Shown here piece after piece: positions 1 to 13,264 of a stretch of 64,000 nt of DNA (positions within the stretch are counted from its first letter, which is position 1; each line of letters starts with the position of its first letter). Origin of the DNA: Piezodorus guildinii (lineage: Eukaryota > Arthropoda > Insecta > Hemiptera > Pentatomidae). Position numbers and translations under genes: made by a program. The stretch lies in contig CM041292.1 in the NCBI GenBank assembly GCA_023052935.1, positions 100,582,587 through 100,646,586 of the forward strand, given 5' to 3'. Below the pieces are notes generated by a model that worked only from the letters and a program-made list of their open reading frames with translations, did not search any database and had not been told where the DNA came from.

Positions 1-700
1 CAGGCGATTGGTCTCCCATATTTTATGATTTATTGAAAGAAAAAATAAAATATATAAAAAAATAAAATAACCGCAGATTGAAAAAAACTGTTTAATGATT
101 AAGTAAGTAACTATAGGAATAAAGAAAAAACAAAAAAAAACAAAAAAACAAACAATGAAATATATATAGATTAACGAAATAATTAGAAAAAAAGTTAAAA
201 TGTAATTATAAAAGAAGAAGTAAACAATTTTTAGGAAATATATTATAAGAAGAATACAAATAGAGAAACTCGGGGACAACTAATAATTTTATGCATAAGT
301 AAAAAAATTAACGTAACTTAAAAAATGAAACAGCTTAAGTTTATAATATAAATAGCGACGGAATAAAGATTAAATAAGAAATCAAACTAACTATATAACC
401 AAATTAACTTAATTTATGAACGCAACTTAAAAAATACTAAAACTTAACTTAATAAAAGAGAAGCAATGGAACACTAAAAAGCAGTAAAAGTTAGTAAATA
501 TAGGAATACGAAATAAGTCTATAGTAACGCTTAATAAATCTATCAATGAAATACAAATAGAAATAATAAAAAACTTAAACTAGATAAGAAAATTAACTAA
601 ATTCAACTAACAAAAAATTAAACATAAGGATAGTAATAAACAAACAAAAAAACCAGTAATTAAAATAAACGAATTATTCAAATAAGAAATTTTCAATAGA
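1..700. other. A-rich, T-poor low-complexity stretch
   Basis: The plus strand is dominated by A with few T runs, in loosely repeated words such as aacttaa and aaaaat. No ORF of note is present. The strand asymmetry sets it apart from the rest of the window, where A and T are mixed. It may be a decayed tandem array or the tail of a retroelement; no family is recognised. Confidence 0.5.
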
Positions 701-1142
701 AAATCCACAAGGGCTTATCTGCTGCTGGATAGCATCCGTTGTCGGCACGGCTTCTGAAGACTACTGCCTCACTATCAAAGGTGCCGAAACTTCAAAGACT
801 ACACACCGCGATGTTAACGCTACCACAGTTGACACAAGACACGTCCCCGCATCAGATATATGCATTGTTCTCTTCATTTCCTCTTTATTGCCATTCCCCA
901 CTCCAAAAGGATGCAATCTAACTAAAGAATAGTAACTCATGAGTTATGCTGTATTTACTAAATTATTTTTTAACATATATTTATAGACGCGACTTCAATT
1001 TTTTAATATTTTGTTTAATTATTTTTACTTATTTTGTTTAATAAAACGATTAACGACCCAATAATTCGTAAGGAACCTCAGATCTTCGCCAACTTTGTAT
1101 CCTGATTAATATCCATTGAGGTGCTTATGTGAAATTTAAAAA
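701..1142. other. No gene recognised
   Basis: A short block near 720-910 is less AT-rich than its surroundings and contains a 60-codon ORF without recognisable features. The rest is AT-rich. I see no splice-like or RNA-gene structure that I can support. Confidence 0.4.
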
Positions 1143-2208
1143 TCTGGTGCAACACACGACTTTCACTTACCTCTGTTTTTAAAATCGATGAAATTTCAAA
1201 TATATTTAGAGGAAAAAATTCGTGAAACGAGTAAAGAATTAATTTAATTAAATGTCTATAGAAACACGTGTTTTATTAAAAATCTATTATATTATTATCT
1301 AAAATAATCACTTACTTTTATCGGCTTTTAGTCACTATTTATTAAATTTTACAATCTTTTGTATGAGATAATATTTTTTTCTAAAATATTTAGCTTTCCA
1401 ACGGTATATTATACATGTATATTACTGTTCTTAAGTTAAAAAACAAAAATTTGCATTACAAAAATATTTTTTCAGTTTTTTCCTTTAGTTGGGTTTCGAG
1501 TTCATTAAATTTATATATTTACCTGTTTTTCATCAGTGGTAACAGGGTAATATAGTTATTTTTATAGAATTTAAGTTTAAAAGTTCGGCATTTAAGTCCT
1601 GTCCCACCATTTTAATCAGAATGAAACCTACATGAAATTAAATTACATAGAAAAATAGTTTTGCTTTTATATCCTTTAGTTGGTCATCAAATTCGTCCAA
1701 TTTGCATATTTAGACGTCTCTTATCAATTTCATCAAAATAATATGGGACATCTTTTGGAATGTACAAAATTAAAGGTACTTTACAAGAATAAAATTTAAA
1801 CATCGGCATTCAAACCGTCAGAGTATTTCAATTAGAATTAAGCTTACATGATATAAAAGCCTATTAAATTTTACATCGATATAGCGAGTTTAATCAAAAT
1901 CGTCGGAACCATTTTTGAGAAAATCATAAGAAGGTACAAAATGCATGGTATAAAGTAGCTCTTCTGGTTAGCCGATTTTGATCAAAAAGTTTTTGTAGCA
2001 TCTTGGGTGTATAGTTGAAATTTTAGTTTCATATGACTTTTCATTTCCACTCGGGATTTACCAGACACAGACACACACACAGCCCTTTTGGTTAGACTTG
2101 GTAATTAGGACCCAGAGGACCCTAAAACGTGTAATTCTGTTGAAAACTGGAATTCGGAAATTTTCACGATCACAATACTTTCCCTTACTATACATAGTAA
2201 GTGAAAGT
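1143..2208 (+). repeat. Interspersed TIR-type repeat family, copy A (near full length)
   Basis: This is the longest of about eight related copies in the window. It opens with ggtgcaacacacgactttcacttac and closes with cccttactatacatagtaagtgaaag. The outer words actttcacttac and gtaagtgaaagt are inverted relative to each other, so the ends form a terminal inverted repeat of about 12 bp. Shared internal landmarks are a (gt/ac)-rich patch, a ccttaaaacgtgt-like word near the right end, and 'ccaacggtatattatacatgtatatt'-like text in the left third. No coding frame survives. It is best read as a non-autonomous DNA transposon or MITE-like family of about 1 kb; the superfamily is unknown. Confidence 0.7.
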
Positions 2209-2321
2209 AAAAATAGGGTGTAGTGTGTAACTAAGCGCCATGGCAGTTAGTTTACTATGTCCCTTATAAATATTTTATAGAATTTAGGTAACTGCAAATT
2301 AGGTGTTAAATTGAGTTAAAG

Positions 2322-2323
<2 letters not shown>

Positions 2324-2412
<89 letters not shown>
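2324..2412. repeat. (TA)n followed by poly-T tract
   Basis: A run of alternating T and A of about 60 bp passes directly into about 30 T. It is a simple-sequence tract and probably length-variable. Confidence 0.95.
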
Positions 2413-2413
<1 letters not shown>

Positions 2414-3727
2414 GCTATATTCAGACAATAGTATGATGATAACACATATAATGCTTTGAACTTCAAAATTCAATGCCGTTACTTATAATGTTTTTCTGGA
2501 TAATTCCATCAACAGAAACACCGTCCGATCCTGAGTCACTAAGAACCGCATAAATTTTATCCCTTAATCTTTACCGTGTACGCCTGATAGTTAACTTAGC
2601 TCTAATCAGATTTTTGAGAGTGAATAGGAACAGCGATGTTACCTATTTAAAACTAAATCATCTACAATACTTTTTTTTTATTTTTTTTATAAAACTAGAC
2701 TTTTATTGGTTACACACAGAAAAGCGGCAAAATGAAGCATGCTCGCTTTGTAGAATTTCTGGATCCAGTCCTAGTTACAAAAATTACATTTTATTTTCTT
2801 ATACATTAAGACTATGCTTTAACAAACAGTTGTCTGTGTTCTATAAATACCGAACACTATACATTCCTTACTTTCGTATTCGAGCTTCATATTCATATCA
2901 ATAGAAAGTATCATAATATGATGATATGACGTGTAACATCAGAAACGAGATACTTTCAAAGTTAAAGGATCTTATCACAAAACTGGCAAAGTATTCTGTG
3001 GTATTGTTTTCCTCTGATTTGGTCTTGTGTACATTGTGTTGATCAAGAGTAATTAAACTTGCTACATCAAAGCATTTTCCGTTACACCAGCGCAGTCCTT
3101 ACATCTTCCCGCTGCTATATAATTTTAACTCCCTTCCGCCTATCTTCCTTTGCATAATAATATGAAATTATTATTATTCCCTTTATTTATATCTGGTAAA
3201 AAAAATACTGGTGCTCGTTGCAAATTCTTTATGAATGAACGACATCTGTTCAGGGATTGCTCAATACGTTTTAAGGGAAGATTAGGCATTTCAATATATT
3301 GACACATTGTCACTGAGTTTTATCTTCCCATCGTTAGTACTCTGGACAACAGAAAATGTCGACTGGTGATATAACTTAAATTTAAAAAATAAAGAAAACA
3401 AAACTAGTAAACTAAAATGGTATTATAGCTATGAATGTTAAAAAAAAAATTAATAATAATAAATAACTTGTCCTTATCGAGCCAATATATTTAACTTACT
3501 ATGTAGTGTTAAAACCTGAATGGCGAATGTATCCGAAAGTACTGACGTAACCAGTACCTCCTCCCATAGCAAAGCCTTATTTCATCGTATCTCAATATAA
3601 CGTACAGTTTAACAGAGTTATTAACTTTTTGCTCATTATTATTACATACTACATTACGGCAAATTGTGCGAGTGCACTTAATTTTTTTATTACACTATCA
3701 GATCCGATATCTATTGAAAATATACAA

Positions 3728-3736
<9 letters not shown>
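2413..3736. other. No gene recognised
   Basis: AT-rich sequence with only short random ORFs (for example 2614-2904, whose protein is low in recognisable features). I see no repeat family, RNA gene or clear exon. Confidence 0.4.

Positions 3737-3782
<46 letters not shown>
3737..3782. repeat. (TA)n microsatellite
   Basis: About 23 uninterrupted TA units follow a short A tract. The overlapping minus-strand ORF encoding a Tyr-Ile run is an artefact of this repeat. Confidence 0.95.
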
Positions 3783-3788
<6 letters not shown>

Positions 3789-6700
3789 GATATATTACCA
3801 ATAAACATAAGTTGACCTGATAAGATAAATGTTTAGCATACATTTATCTAGTATAGACTAGCCTCTAGAACAGCGTAGGATGCATGATATCGCTTAGACC
3901 ATAAATATATATCTGTTGAACTCATTTTATAAGGCTAGGTACCATTGACTTTCTCTATCTCATGCAAGTCCCACACTCTCTATAAATTGCACAATATCCT
4001 GTTCCTTATTACTAATTATACCAACAAAACTAAAAAGTGATGAAGAGAGCTCCGTTACTAAGGTCGTATTTTTAAAACATACATACTGAAAATGGTGGAA
4101 GTAGGTTGAATTAAATCAAACCAAAAGAGACACTTCTCCAACATCAACTCAAAGTGGAAAACAAATTTAACACTTTGACACGAGGATGGATTTTCACACA
4201 AAACCTAATACAAAAAAAAACAAAAAAACATTTTGATTGAAATTTATTCCCATGTTATATGTTTATATAGACCGTTTGTAGCTTTAAAAGATAATGAACT
4301 AAAAGCCAATGATATCTTTGTCCTGTGATGTCTTAATTCTCAATATAACTTTTGAATCAGAAAACAATTTTAAGTCATTTACTCGTTGTAATTTGTATTA
4401 AATAAGATAGGGAACTCGAGAAACGCCTCCCTTACGAAAAATTATTGAAATCATTAAACTTAATTGCTGAAATGAGATGAGGCGTCTACACCTATATTTA
4501 TCACTTGTAGTCTAAAATTCTATTACACAATAGCATGTAACACCACTCCATAACTCTACTGATGCATTCATCTGCAGAGAAAAGTCTAACCATTATTGAG
4601 AGCGGTATAAAAATCGAAACAAATGCTGATATATAAAAAATAAATAAAGAAAGAAAAACCTAGTACTTCTACAATCCGTGAAGGTTCTTGGGCTAAGTAC
4701 ATATAGAAATTCTGACTGTTTCAATTTCTACTGTTGCTATATTAGGCAACGGTCGTGCAATGAGATGATTACGCTCAGGCGCCAGGTTTTCCTCCATTTT
4801 TGGTTATCCACTTTATAGGGCTAGATAGACACTTTATAGATCGCCTCACGGTTGAAATAACAGAATAAATAATATTCTTTTACAGTTGGGATTGGAAACT
4901 TAGAGAACAGCGGTAGTCTTCCCTGTCCAATAGACAACGCCGCTCCCCCCATATCATAATACTGATATAAGCTATGATAATAATGAAGGGAAGCACTACC
5001 AACTGCCTTCCGACAGATTGTGGGTGTGGGACCAGTGAGGTTGTCCTGGGGATTACCTTACACTGTGCCTGGTAGGTAAGCTGATTTACAGGACTTGCTT
5101 GAACTTTAGGGTCAATTTTTTGGTATAAATAGGTAATGGTGGAAGGTAAAATTATATAAACGATAACAAACTAAAATATAGAACATGTATAACAGAATAT
5201 ATTTGGTGATAACGCTTTATAAATGGTTAGTCAAACAATCACGTGGTAACAGGTCCTGTCTCTACGCACTGCTGATACAAAATAATAACATACATTTTTA
5301 TATTTGATTTAACCTTATCTTATTTAAGTAATAAAAAACTTGACAACAAACAAAAATAATGGTTAGAAAAGGTCATCGTAAACTAATAAAAGTGGCTCGA
5401 AGAGGTGGATGTTCTACCGTTTTCACAACATCCAGAGTCTTTAGTGTGCCATCGATATAATTTTTGAGCTACAATTTTCTCATGGAATCACTTTACAATG
5501 TTCAATTTGCGAGAGATAAATTCAGACGTATTTTGCCCTTTTGACGTTTGTTCTTATTCTGCCCAATATTCTTCATGTTTAATTAATCGTGTTTATTTGA
5601 AGATTAATTATTTATTGATGTGATATCACAATCTACCGTCACTAAGAGAAAACAGTTTGCTAAACTTCAAACATCGGAATTGGAATAACTGGACTTGGAT
5701 GGAGGTTTCTATAAACTTCTGATTACAGGTAAAATGAAAAATTACAGGTAATCTCGTCCAACCCCTGGATCGAGGCGGAACCAAAGCTCAGAAATTCAAT
5801 AATACCACCAACATTAAATGGCTGGAAAAACAGCAATATTCTCTGACTGTGGTTCTAATCATCGAGAATGATGCAACATTTTTTTCCCTTTCTTGAATAT
5901 GGGTGATCTCTTTCGAAATAAACATATTGCAATTAGAACGGAATTTAGTTTAATTATATTTTCATCAGAGGATTTTTTAAAATATTATTATTCTATATAT
6001 TTAAAAAAATTTAACTTGTTTTTTTTTGTTTTAAGATGCTTATCTCTTATAGGTCAGAGCTTTTGCTATGTTAATTGTTAATCACAAGGAAACTAGTCCC
6101 ATAATAAATTTTTTCTCTATCTTCAAAAATAACAAATTTTTAAATGAAATCGGCCGCCATTTTAAGAATAACTAGCTGATATCAACGTCTAGATGTTAGG
6201 ATAATCGTTGCAAGCCCTAGTTTTTATTTATTTAGGTCCTGTAGTTACGGAGAAATGCCGCGGACGGCGGACAAATGGATTTTTTTTTATTCGTTTTTCA
6301 TGTTCTATGTATCTTGAAACGTAAGACCTGAAATTTCGAGAAGGGGGGGTTGGTAATTTTTTTTTCTTTTTGGTCTGTTAAAAACGTTCATTATTGAAAA
6401 TAATAAACCAAAAACATGTTTTGGGTGAAAAATGTTACTTTAGTGAGATCACAACAAAATTTTTTTTACTTTTGATAACATTTATTTATACTTTTTTATC
6501 TTTGTGCTGAAACACAAAAGTTTTTTAGGGATGGATCGTTAGATTAAATTTTCTAAACTCCAGATATGAAGCGAAGCATTTTAAGCAGCTCCTATTTAAC
6601 GAGATAATCTTACACGAATTATTATATTATGTAGTGATTACGATGTTATACAAGGATTTCATCAAATCAATGATAGGTATGTTGTAGATATTATTATATA

Positions 6701-7289
6701 TTTTATTTGTTAAAGATATACATATTCTACAAAGTTGGTTATATATTGCCAATTTTACTTCATACACATTAATTCTGAATTTCTTATGTTACCAGTCCAT
6801 TCAACAGTTAATAAGATACAACAAATAATGGCCAAAATAACAATAAAATAAAATCACCATATGCAAAAATAATAAACTGAATTGTATTATATCTTTACTC
6901 AGAAACTACATGTGAATCATTACAGTATATCTTGTGTCACATTTACTAAAAATTTAGGTAAATTATTTTTAGTCGACACCAAATTGTTTCTCCCTGTTTG
7001 AGTCAAAAAAGCAGCAGGGGCAGATTTACCATTCTTATCCGGCTATACTCTTTACAATTTCTTCTTCTATTATAAACACACTTTTTTTCTTTAATGATCT
7101 TAATTCATTCAATATCTATATCATATAATTAATATATGATTATATCATTTCGGCGAATAGATAGAAATAATCAGGAGCCAGTCGAGTCAAAATTTCTTCA
7201 TATTTTTCTAACGTTTTGGCTCAAACAACTAAGGGCTGTAACAACCAGAAACAAAAGAAATACATTTCAATACGGTATGATAATGGAAC
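3783..7289. other. Gene-poor AT-rich region
   Basis: Nothing with coding character was found. A segment at about 6235-6375 (tacggagaaatgccgcgga, then tttattcgtttttcatgttct and a run of G) resembles another at about 59035-59190 (ttattcgttattcgggttct and a run of G), so a further low-copy dispersed repeat may be present. The stretch 4920-5100 is slightly GC-richer but unrecognised. Confidence 0.4.
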
Positions 7290-7565
7290 TTACTATTCTA
7301 CTATTCTCCGGGTCCTGGATTTGAATCCCGGCTGTGGCAGAATATTATTTATTCTGTAAATTCAGCCGGGGAGCGAAGCTGGGGTGTGGAGACCCTCCTG
7401 GTGCAGACCCAGCCTCATTAAAGTGGGTACCCAAAACCGGGGGAAAACGGTGATAAAGGCCTAATCACCTCATTGCTTAGCCGTTGGCCTAGAAACAGTA
7501 CTAATCTCTTTATGTAATGAGTCAAAGACCCTTCATGTGTTGTTGAGGTACAGATTTTTTTTTAT
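7290..7565 (+). repeat. tRNA-derived SINE, copy 1 (5' truncated)
   Basis: The copy begins inside the tRNA-like head, just before ctattctccgggtcctgg, and holds a B-box-like word (atttgaatcccggc). The shared SINE body follows: cagccggggagcg, gcagacccagcctcatt, gtgggtacccaaa, ggcctaatcacctcattg and gaggtacagattttt. The A-box part present in the other two copies is missing, so it is 5' truncated. It ends in a T-rich tail. Copies at 15553 and 54951 align along the whole body by eye. Confidence 0.75.
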
Positions 7566-7875
7566 ATAAATGGAACTATTGATTGTAATAATAATTACTA
7601 TTATTATTACAATCAATATGATGCTAAATCAATATACGATGCTAAATCAAATTATAAAAAGATACAAATTAACAAAAATAATGATGTCCTTGAAATCAAA
7701 ATATGTTAATATCAAATTAGTAATAGTAATTAATTAACATATTTTTTAAAATATTTAATAGTGATAAGAATGAAAATGACATTTTCAGAACCAATCAGGT
7801 GTGATTCAAATAAGTATTTGGAAAACAGAAAACATAAAAACTACAGTATAAAAACAATGTATATGGAGAAAGGAA

Positions 7876-7943
<68 letters not shown>

Positions 7944-9379
7944 GTACCACTAATCAGGCGAGTCAAGTATAAACTGAGGAAAAACTGAACGAAAGCAATA
8001 TGAGGAAAACAGAACAAAAGCAGTATGTGGTATGGAGGAGATTAATATAAAAAAACCTTAATGGTTTTTATTTTTAATTTCTTTTGTTAACATTACAGCT
8101 TTCCTTAACGGTTTTTTAACGTATTGAAAAAATCTTGAAAATTTAAACATCATCGACATAGTCACCATTAGTACATTCGTTAGTTCCATTGCCATTCCGT
8201 ATTTATATGTATTTCCTTTGTTTCTGATTGTTTGCAGCTCTGATTATGGCTCACGTAATTGAGCCGATACGTAGGCAAAATCAAAAAAATGTTTACTAGA
8301 CTGACTCCTATTAACACCTCAATAGTCGAACATACACCCTCTATATTACTTAAATAACCAGAAGTTTTTATGATTTCCGACTAGATATATATATATATAT
8401 TTTTTTTTGGTTTAGCGAAACAAATTAAATAATAAACCTCAGTATAAAACAGACTGGATTCCTCCAAGGCTAAGAACTCCTGGAAGTTATAGAAGTTGAG
8501 AAATGAAGAACAATAAATATCCAGCACCGGTACGAAACTGGATATTAAAGACCCCATGTCAACATCAATACGTGGGCGACATTGAAGTGAAGCCGCCCCA
8601 CACAGAGGGGCTTGGGATAATTCAACATTCTGAGCACGAGTTGAAAGGATCCCTCAAGGAGCAACCCTGTCACCGTAATATATCAATTGTGTATGAGCAT
8701 CATCCATCATCCCTTATATACTGAAACTTATATACCTCCATTTCAATTCTAATTCCAATTCATAATGCGAAACTTTATAAGAAATGTTATTAAGAATCAT
8801 CCATTTCAAACACACTTCTTTTGTCTGCATTATTGTTGATTTCAACTGCTGAACATGTACCTTTCCGTAGAGAAAACCTTACGTGGCTTGATTTTAAGTC
8901 ATTAATTTTAATTATCCATTATTGAAATCACTTTTTAGGTCAATGATATGATTTTGCAAGGGAATAGAAGCTATAGTGGAATATTCATGATAAGAAACAA
9001 GTCCTCTATTGTGCATTTTAGTACCAGTGCGAAATTCGCTCGTGAAGAACAGTGAAACAGGAAGATTGTAAAACTTTTAAAATCTTTTTCTTACATTCTT
9101 GTCACTTGAGTAACAATGGTCAGAAGAAGACGGGTGTCTGAGTGGTTAAAAAAGAAAATATCCTTTCACATTTTAAATGTTTAAAGATTGTTGTGAGAGT
9201 TATTATAGAATTAAAGTTTCGCTACCGTCAGGTAGTTTATCAGCACGATTTTTTAAATGTCATATTATCTTTTAGTATATTGCTACTAAATACAGTAGTA
9301 AATTTAAATAAATATATAAAAAAGTTATATATGTCTTTAATTTATACTAAATTAACAATGAAGACTTACTCTAACTCAA
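7566..9379. other. No gene recognised; includes (TA)n at about 7882-7940
   Basis: AT-rich sequence with a (TA)n tract of about 58 bp preceded by an A run. An ORF at 8503-8724 sits in a moderately GC-richer patch, but its product is not recognised and has no motif I can name. Confidence 0.4.
7572..7617. repeat. Perfect short hairpin
   Basis: Two arms of about 18 nt, attgattgtaataataat and its reverse complement, are separated by about 4 nt, immediately downstream of the SINE tail. It could be a tiny fold-back insertion or a chance AT-rich hairpin. Confidence 0.6.
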
Positions 9380-10010
9380 TCATAGACCCATCATCACACG
9401 TCCGTCACAAACCTAGGCGTATTCCTCGACCAAAACTTATTCTGGAATAATCATATTTCTTAAATTTCTAGAAAATTTATAGCCATCCTTAAACATTTCC
9501 TCAGATTACGCGATTTATACCCCTTTGAACCCGCCATTATCCTCCTTGTGTCTCCCTTATCTCCCCCCATTACGATTATGGGTGCCTTGTGTTTGGTGGA
9601 ATGTCCGAGACGCTTGAGATGAGGCTGAAAAGGCTAATGAACTGTTCCATTAGATTCATCTTCGGGATTCCCAGGCGCTCTCATGTCTCAGCCCGGTATG
9701 CCGACTTGAAATGACTTTACCAAAAATACTTCCTAAGAACTTGTCTTTAAAACCATAAAACCCCTCTTTATTTACAATTCGTACACCCCACTTTACTCTG
9801 TCCACTCCATCAACGCAAGATCCCAACCCTTGAACCTGCTCATTCTTTCCCACACAACTGCTTCCTTTAAGAGATCCTTCGTCTTATGTGCATCTTCATT
9901 TTGGAATTCCTACATGCCTATCTTTAACTTCCTTTAAGCATCACCAATTTATACATCTCCTCAAACACCATTCTGCCGTGCCTTTATAAACATTACTATC
10001 TGGCCTCTTT
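9380..10010 (+). pseudogene. Non-LTR retrotransposon 3' fragment, CR1/L2-like
   Basis: This is a decayed copy of the C-terminal end of a reverse transcriptase ORF. Conceptual translation in broken frames gives the same succession as the better copy at 49556-50301: VTNLGVFLDQNLFW, then a dozen or so residues on a FLRLRDL-like line, and then RLKRLMNCSIRFIFGIPR followed by a Tyr/Leu-rich stretch. That order (an LGV.D..L...H line, then a region with the aromatic LIFGVPR signature) is typical of the region after the RT domain in CR1/L2/Daphne-like LINEs. Frameshifts and stops interrupt it repeatedly, so it is dead. Confidence 0.6.
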
Positions 10011-11429
10011 ATTTTTATCTTAATTTTCTCTATTTTTTGTTTTTATATGTTTTATTATTTTGATTTCTTTACGGTAATATGACCTTGTATTTGTATATAT
10101 ATATATATATAATGTGTGTGCCCTTGTGTGTGTGTGTATTTATATAAATACAGATCCATACGTAGTATAATTTGTTACCCATAAAATGTTATATAATATG
10201 ATAACATTTATATAGCCAGAAGTTTAATCTTCTTTTTTTTTTTTTTTCATTCCATTTCATTTCAAGGCTTCAGGCATATGACAAGTAACACGAGTGATTT
10301 TTGAGATATAAGATCATTTCTAGGAAAATCAAAATTATTTCAGATGTATTTATTTTATTTTCAGAGTGACACAGTCTTCATGAATAAAGTATATTTCAAA
10401 CACTACGAAGAAATCCAGAAACAAATTTTATTAGCGCTTAAGATTCAAAAGCTGAACCGAATATAAATTAACTTCAGTTACTACGATGGAGTATTCGCTT
10501 GGAAATTCCTCCTTCCTTGTAGAGCTCTTATTTCAAAATTCGATGAGCCAAAAAGAAGATTTATTGAAAGGTTAAGGAATGATGAACCGTATCTTATAGC
10601 TCACTTCTGACTTGGACAGTGATTTCTTACATTTTAGTGGCGGTGGAACTCTTCCATTAGTTTAATGAAAGTCTAAAGTTTTAAAAAAGTATAAATCACG
10701 GGTAAATAAATATTCGAGGTCTAATTAATCTATTTCAATAAAAAAATAAATTATAGCCATACATTTTACATTTTAAACTGCTAACCACTAGCTTAAAACG
10801 GATTATTTATTATCCGTTTGATATTGTTGTTTTAGGCAATCAAACGCAGTTTGTAGGCTTTCGTGTCCCAGTTAGTGAGCAATAATTACATTGTTAATAA
10901 TAAAAAATAATGAGCAGAATTTGTAATAGTAGGTTCTTCTTCAGCATAATTTTTTAGCGTATAACTTTGTTTATGTTAATTAATCATAACCATGAACTTT
11001 TCAACATGATGTAAACATTTTTTAAATAATGTCAATATGGAAACCCTGAGATTAAGACTAGTAGCGATATTAGTTTTCGAACAAATTAATAATGTTTTGA
11101 TGTCTAAACATATTTTTATTTATTAGTAAAGCATATATTTTTGATTTATCTATGTTTATAAGTCAGAATATCGCTATTTAGGATTAAAATATGAATCAAG
11201 GATCTCATGAGAATGGTTGAATATGTGTATATAGAGGAGAAGTTAGGTTAAGGTGCAGTCTAACTAACACACAATCAAGTAGAGATTTAACCTTTTATAA
11301 AATTTCTTCAAACTAAACTTTTAAATTTCCTTGTTTCTAATTATAATAATATTTGTCAATTAACATAACTACTAGTTTATTTTGTTTCTAATTATCATCT
11401 TTATATATTGTGTTTCATGTAACAATGTA
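10011..11429. other. No gene recognised; short (TA)n and (TG)n at about 10097-10140
   Basis: AT-rich sequence with a small compound microsatellite (alternating TA, then TG). No coding or RNA feature is supported. Confidence 0.4.
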
Positions 11430-11735
11430 ACGCCGAACTTACAGAATTGAATGGAGAGCCTGATATCCTCTGTTATTAGGAAGAGCAGGCTGAGATGATT
11501 AGGGCATATTATAAAGTGGAAAGGATGGAGCCCTGTAGGCTGCCTAAAATAATGTTAAATGGTGCACCAGGAGAGAAAAGGAAAAGGGGCAGATCCAGGC
11601 GTCGGTGGATTGAGGATTTGGAACAGGATTTAAGAAGGATGGGAGTTGAAAATTGGAGGAGTCTTGCTGGAGATCGCGAGGCATGAGGAAGAATGGTGGC
11701 AGAGGCACAGGTCCTACAAGGACTGTAGCGCACAC
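11430..11735 (+). pseudogene. Non-LTR retrotransposon C-terminal fragment, RTE-like
   Basis: The frame starting near 11495 reads RLPKIMLNGAPGEKRKRGRS, then RRRWIEDLEQDLRRMG, then VENWRSLAGDREA, and continues in another frame as a WRRMVAEAQVLQGL-like end. The sequence 'basic GR(S/P)R.RW..D...DL...G...W..LA.DR..WR' is the usual C-terminus of endonuclease/reverse transcriptase proteins of RTE-like insect LINEs. Only the last 80 or so residues remain, so this is a 5'-truncated copy. It is followed at about 11740-11765 by a gtga microsatellite, which is plausible as the degenerate 3' tail. The catalytic RT core is absent. Confidence 0.65.
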
Positions 11736-11769
11736 CAGTGAGTGAGTTAGTGAGTGAGTGAGTGATATA

Positions 11770-13264
11770 TTGTGTTTAACTACTGGTTCTTATATTTTGT
11801 TTAATAGATTTGATGAAGGTCTAAAATTTTGACCGAAACGTCGGGTCAATTAAATCAAATGTCTACTTAATTATGTGTTAATTTGACTGCACACTCAACT
11901 AACTTCTCCTCAAGGATCTCATAATTAATAACAAAACATTCCGAGATTAGCGTATTTTCAGAAAATTTCGATACAAGACCATACATAAACGAAAACATTT
12001 TATCACCAATTGCGATTTTGTTCCTTTTTTAAAATTCTTAATTGCACATTTTTAGGAGACCTGACTAACGTGGTGTGCTCACGGTGTAGTGTCTCTTAAG
12101 CTCTTAACATTCAAGCAACTTTTACTCCGAAGATTTTTGTCGAAATATCAATTCCTGAGAAGGTATAAGCTGTAAATGCCTGAAAAACATGTGTATCAAA
12201 AGAACGACAATAGCTCATCAACTGCGCATTTCTTGAAACCTCTCCTTAGTAGTCTGGAAACGTAAAATTAACTACGTGTATATATCAAATGGAGAGTGAA
12301 ACATTATTAGTTTAATATTTATTAGTATAATTAAATGCTAAATGCATCCACAATCTTAAAAGTCCTGATTGTTATTTGTAAAGAAGAGTTTACAAAACCT
12401 CTCAGAAGCATTTATGCTGGGACCAGATCTATATTTAAAATAAAATGGGAAGATTTAACAATAAAAATATTTAAAAGTGAAGCCTCATCCCTATGATTCA
12501 TTGATTCCACGTCGATGATGAATATAAAAGCACTATCCTCAAATAGCGAGCAATTTCAAATCCATTCAACCAAGCATTTCATAAAGCGCTAATTAATGTG
12601 AACGTGGACCTTAACCCTATTAGACCAATCCCGAATCTGGAAATCTATCCCTGTGACAAAAGCAATCCTGTTAAAGTCAGATCGATCACCAGATATTCTA
12701 GGAAATACTCATTAAAGCCCAAAACTCTTTCCTAGAACTGCTCGGATGATATCAAGGCTTTGAAGTAATATTAACCAATTAGCAGTAACTGTCCAACGGT
12801 TCTAACGAGTGAGAAAGTGGAAATTGAAGCGGATGTTATAAATAATTAACCAGTTATGATAATTATCAATAGAAATTAGATAAACTAATAGAAATTGTTT
12901 GGCTGATTTCTTTAAGTCGTATATCTATGGGGCAGTGAAAATAGTCTCATTTTATTATACACGTAACTTCTCGAAAAAAATATTAAAGTAAATTTAAACT
13001 GTTTAAAATTTTACAATCCAATTCACAAAAACGTTTCAGTCGTTTGGTAAATAACTTTATTTAGCAAGATGGTCTTGAGAACTTTTGTTTAGATTACCAA
13101 CTGTAGTACTGCCAATGGGAAGTTTCTCTACGTGTTTATTCAATAATTTTATCATATAGGATATATACTTGTTTTATTAAATAGAGTAGTAAATTTCAAT
13201 AAATAAAATATAAACTATATTTAACATAACCATACCTTACATTACGACCTAAATATTCCATTTA
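11770..13264. other. No gene recognised
   Basis: AT-rich, with no supported ORF. At 11813-11855 there is a word (gaccgaaacgtcgggtc) of the sort found near LINE and Penelope-like 3' ends, but no accompanying coding sequence was identified. Confidence 0.35.

Noticed and set aside
3649..3843. Tyr/Ile-rich ORFs over (TA)n tracts (also 7761-7988 and 40597-40779)
   Set aside because: Microsatellite translation artefacts.
11813..11880. Word gaccgaaacgtcgggtc as a Penelope-like or LINE 3' end
   Set aside because: Only a short motif, with a weak echo at about 53149-53175; no coding part.
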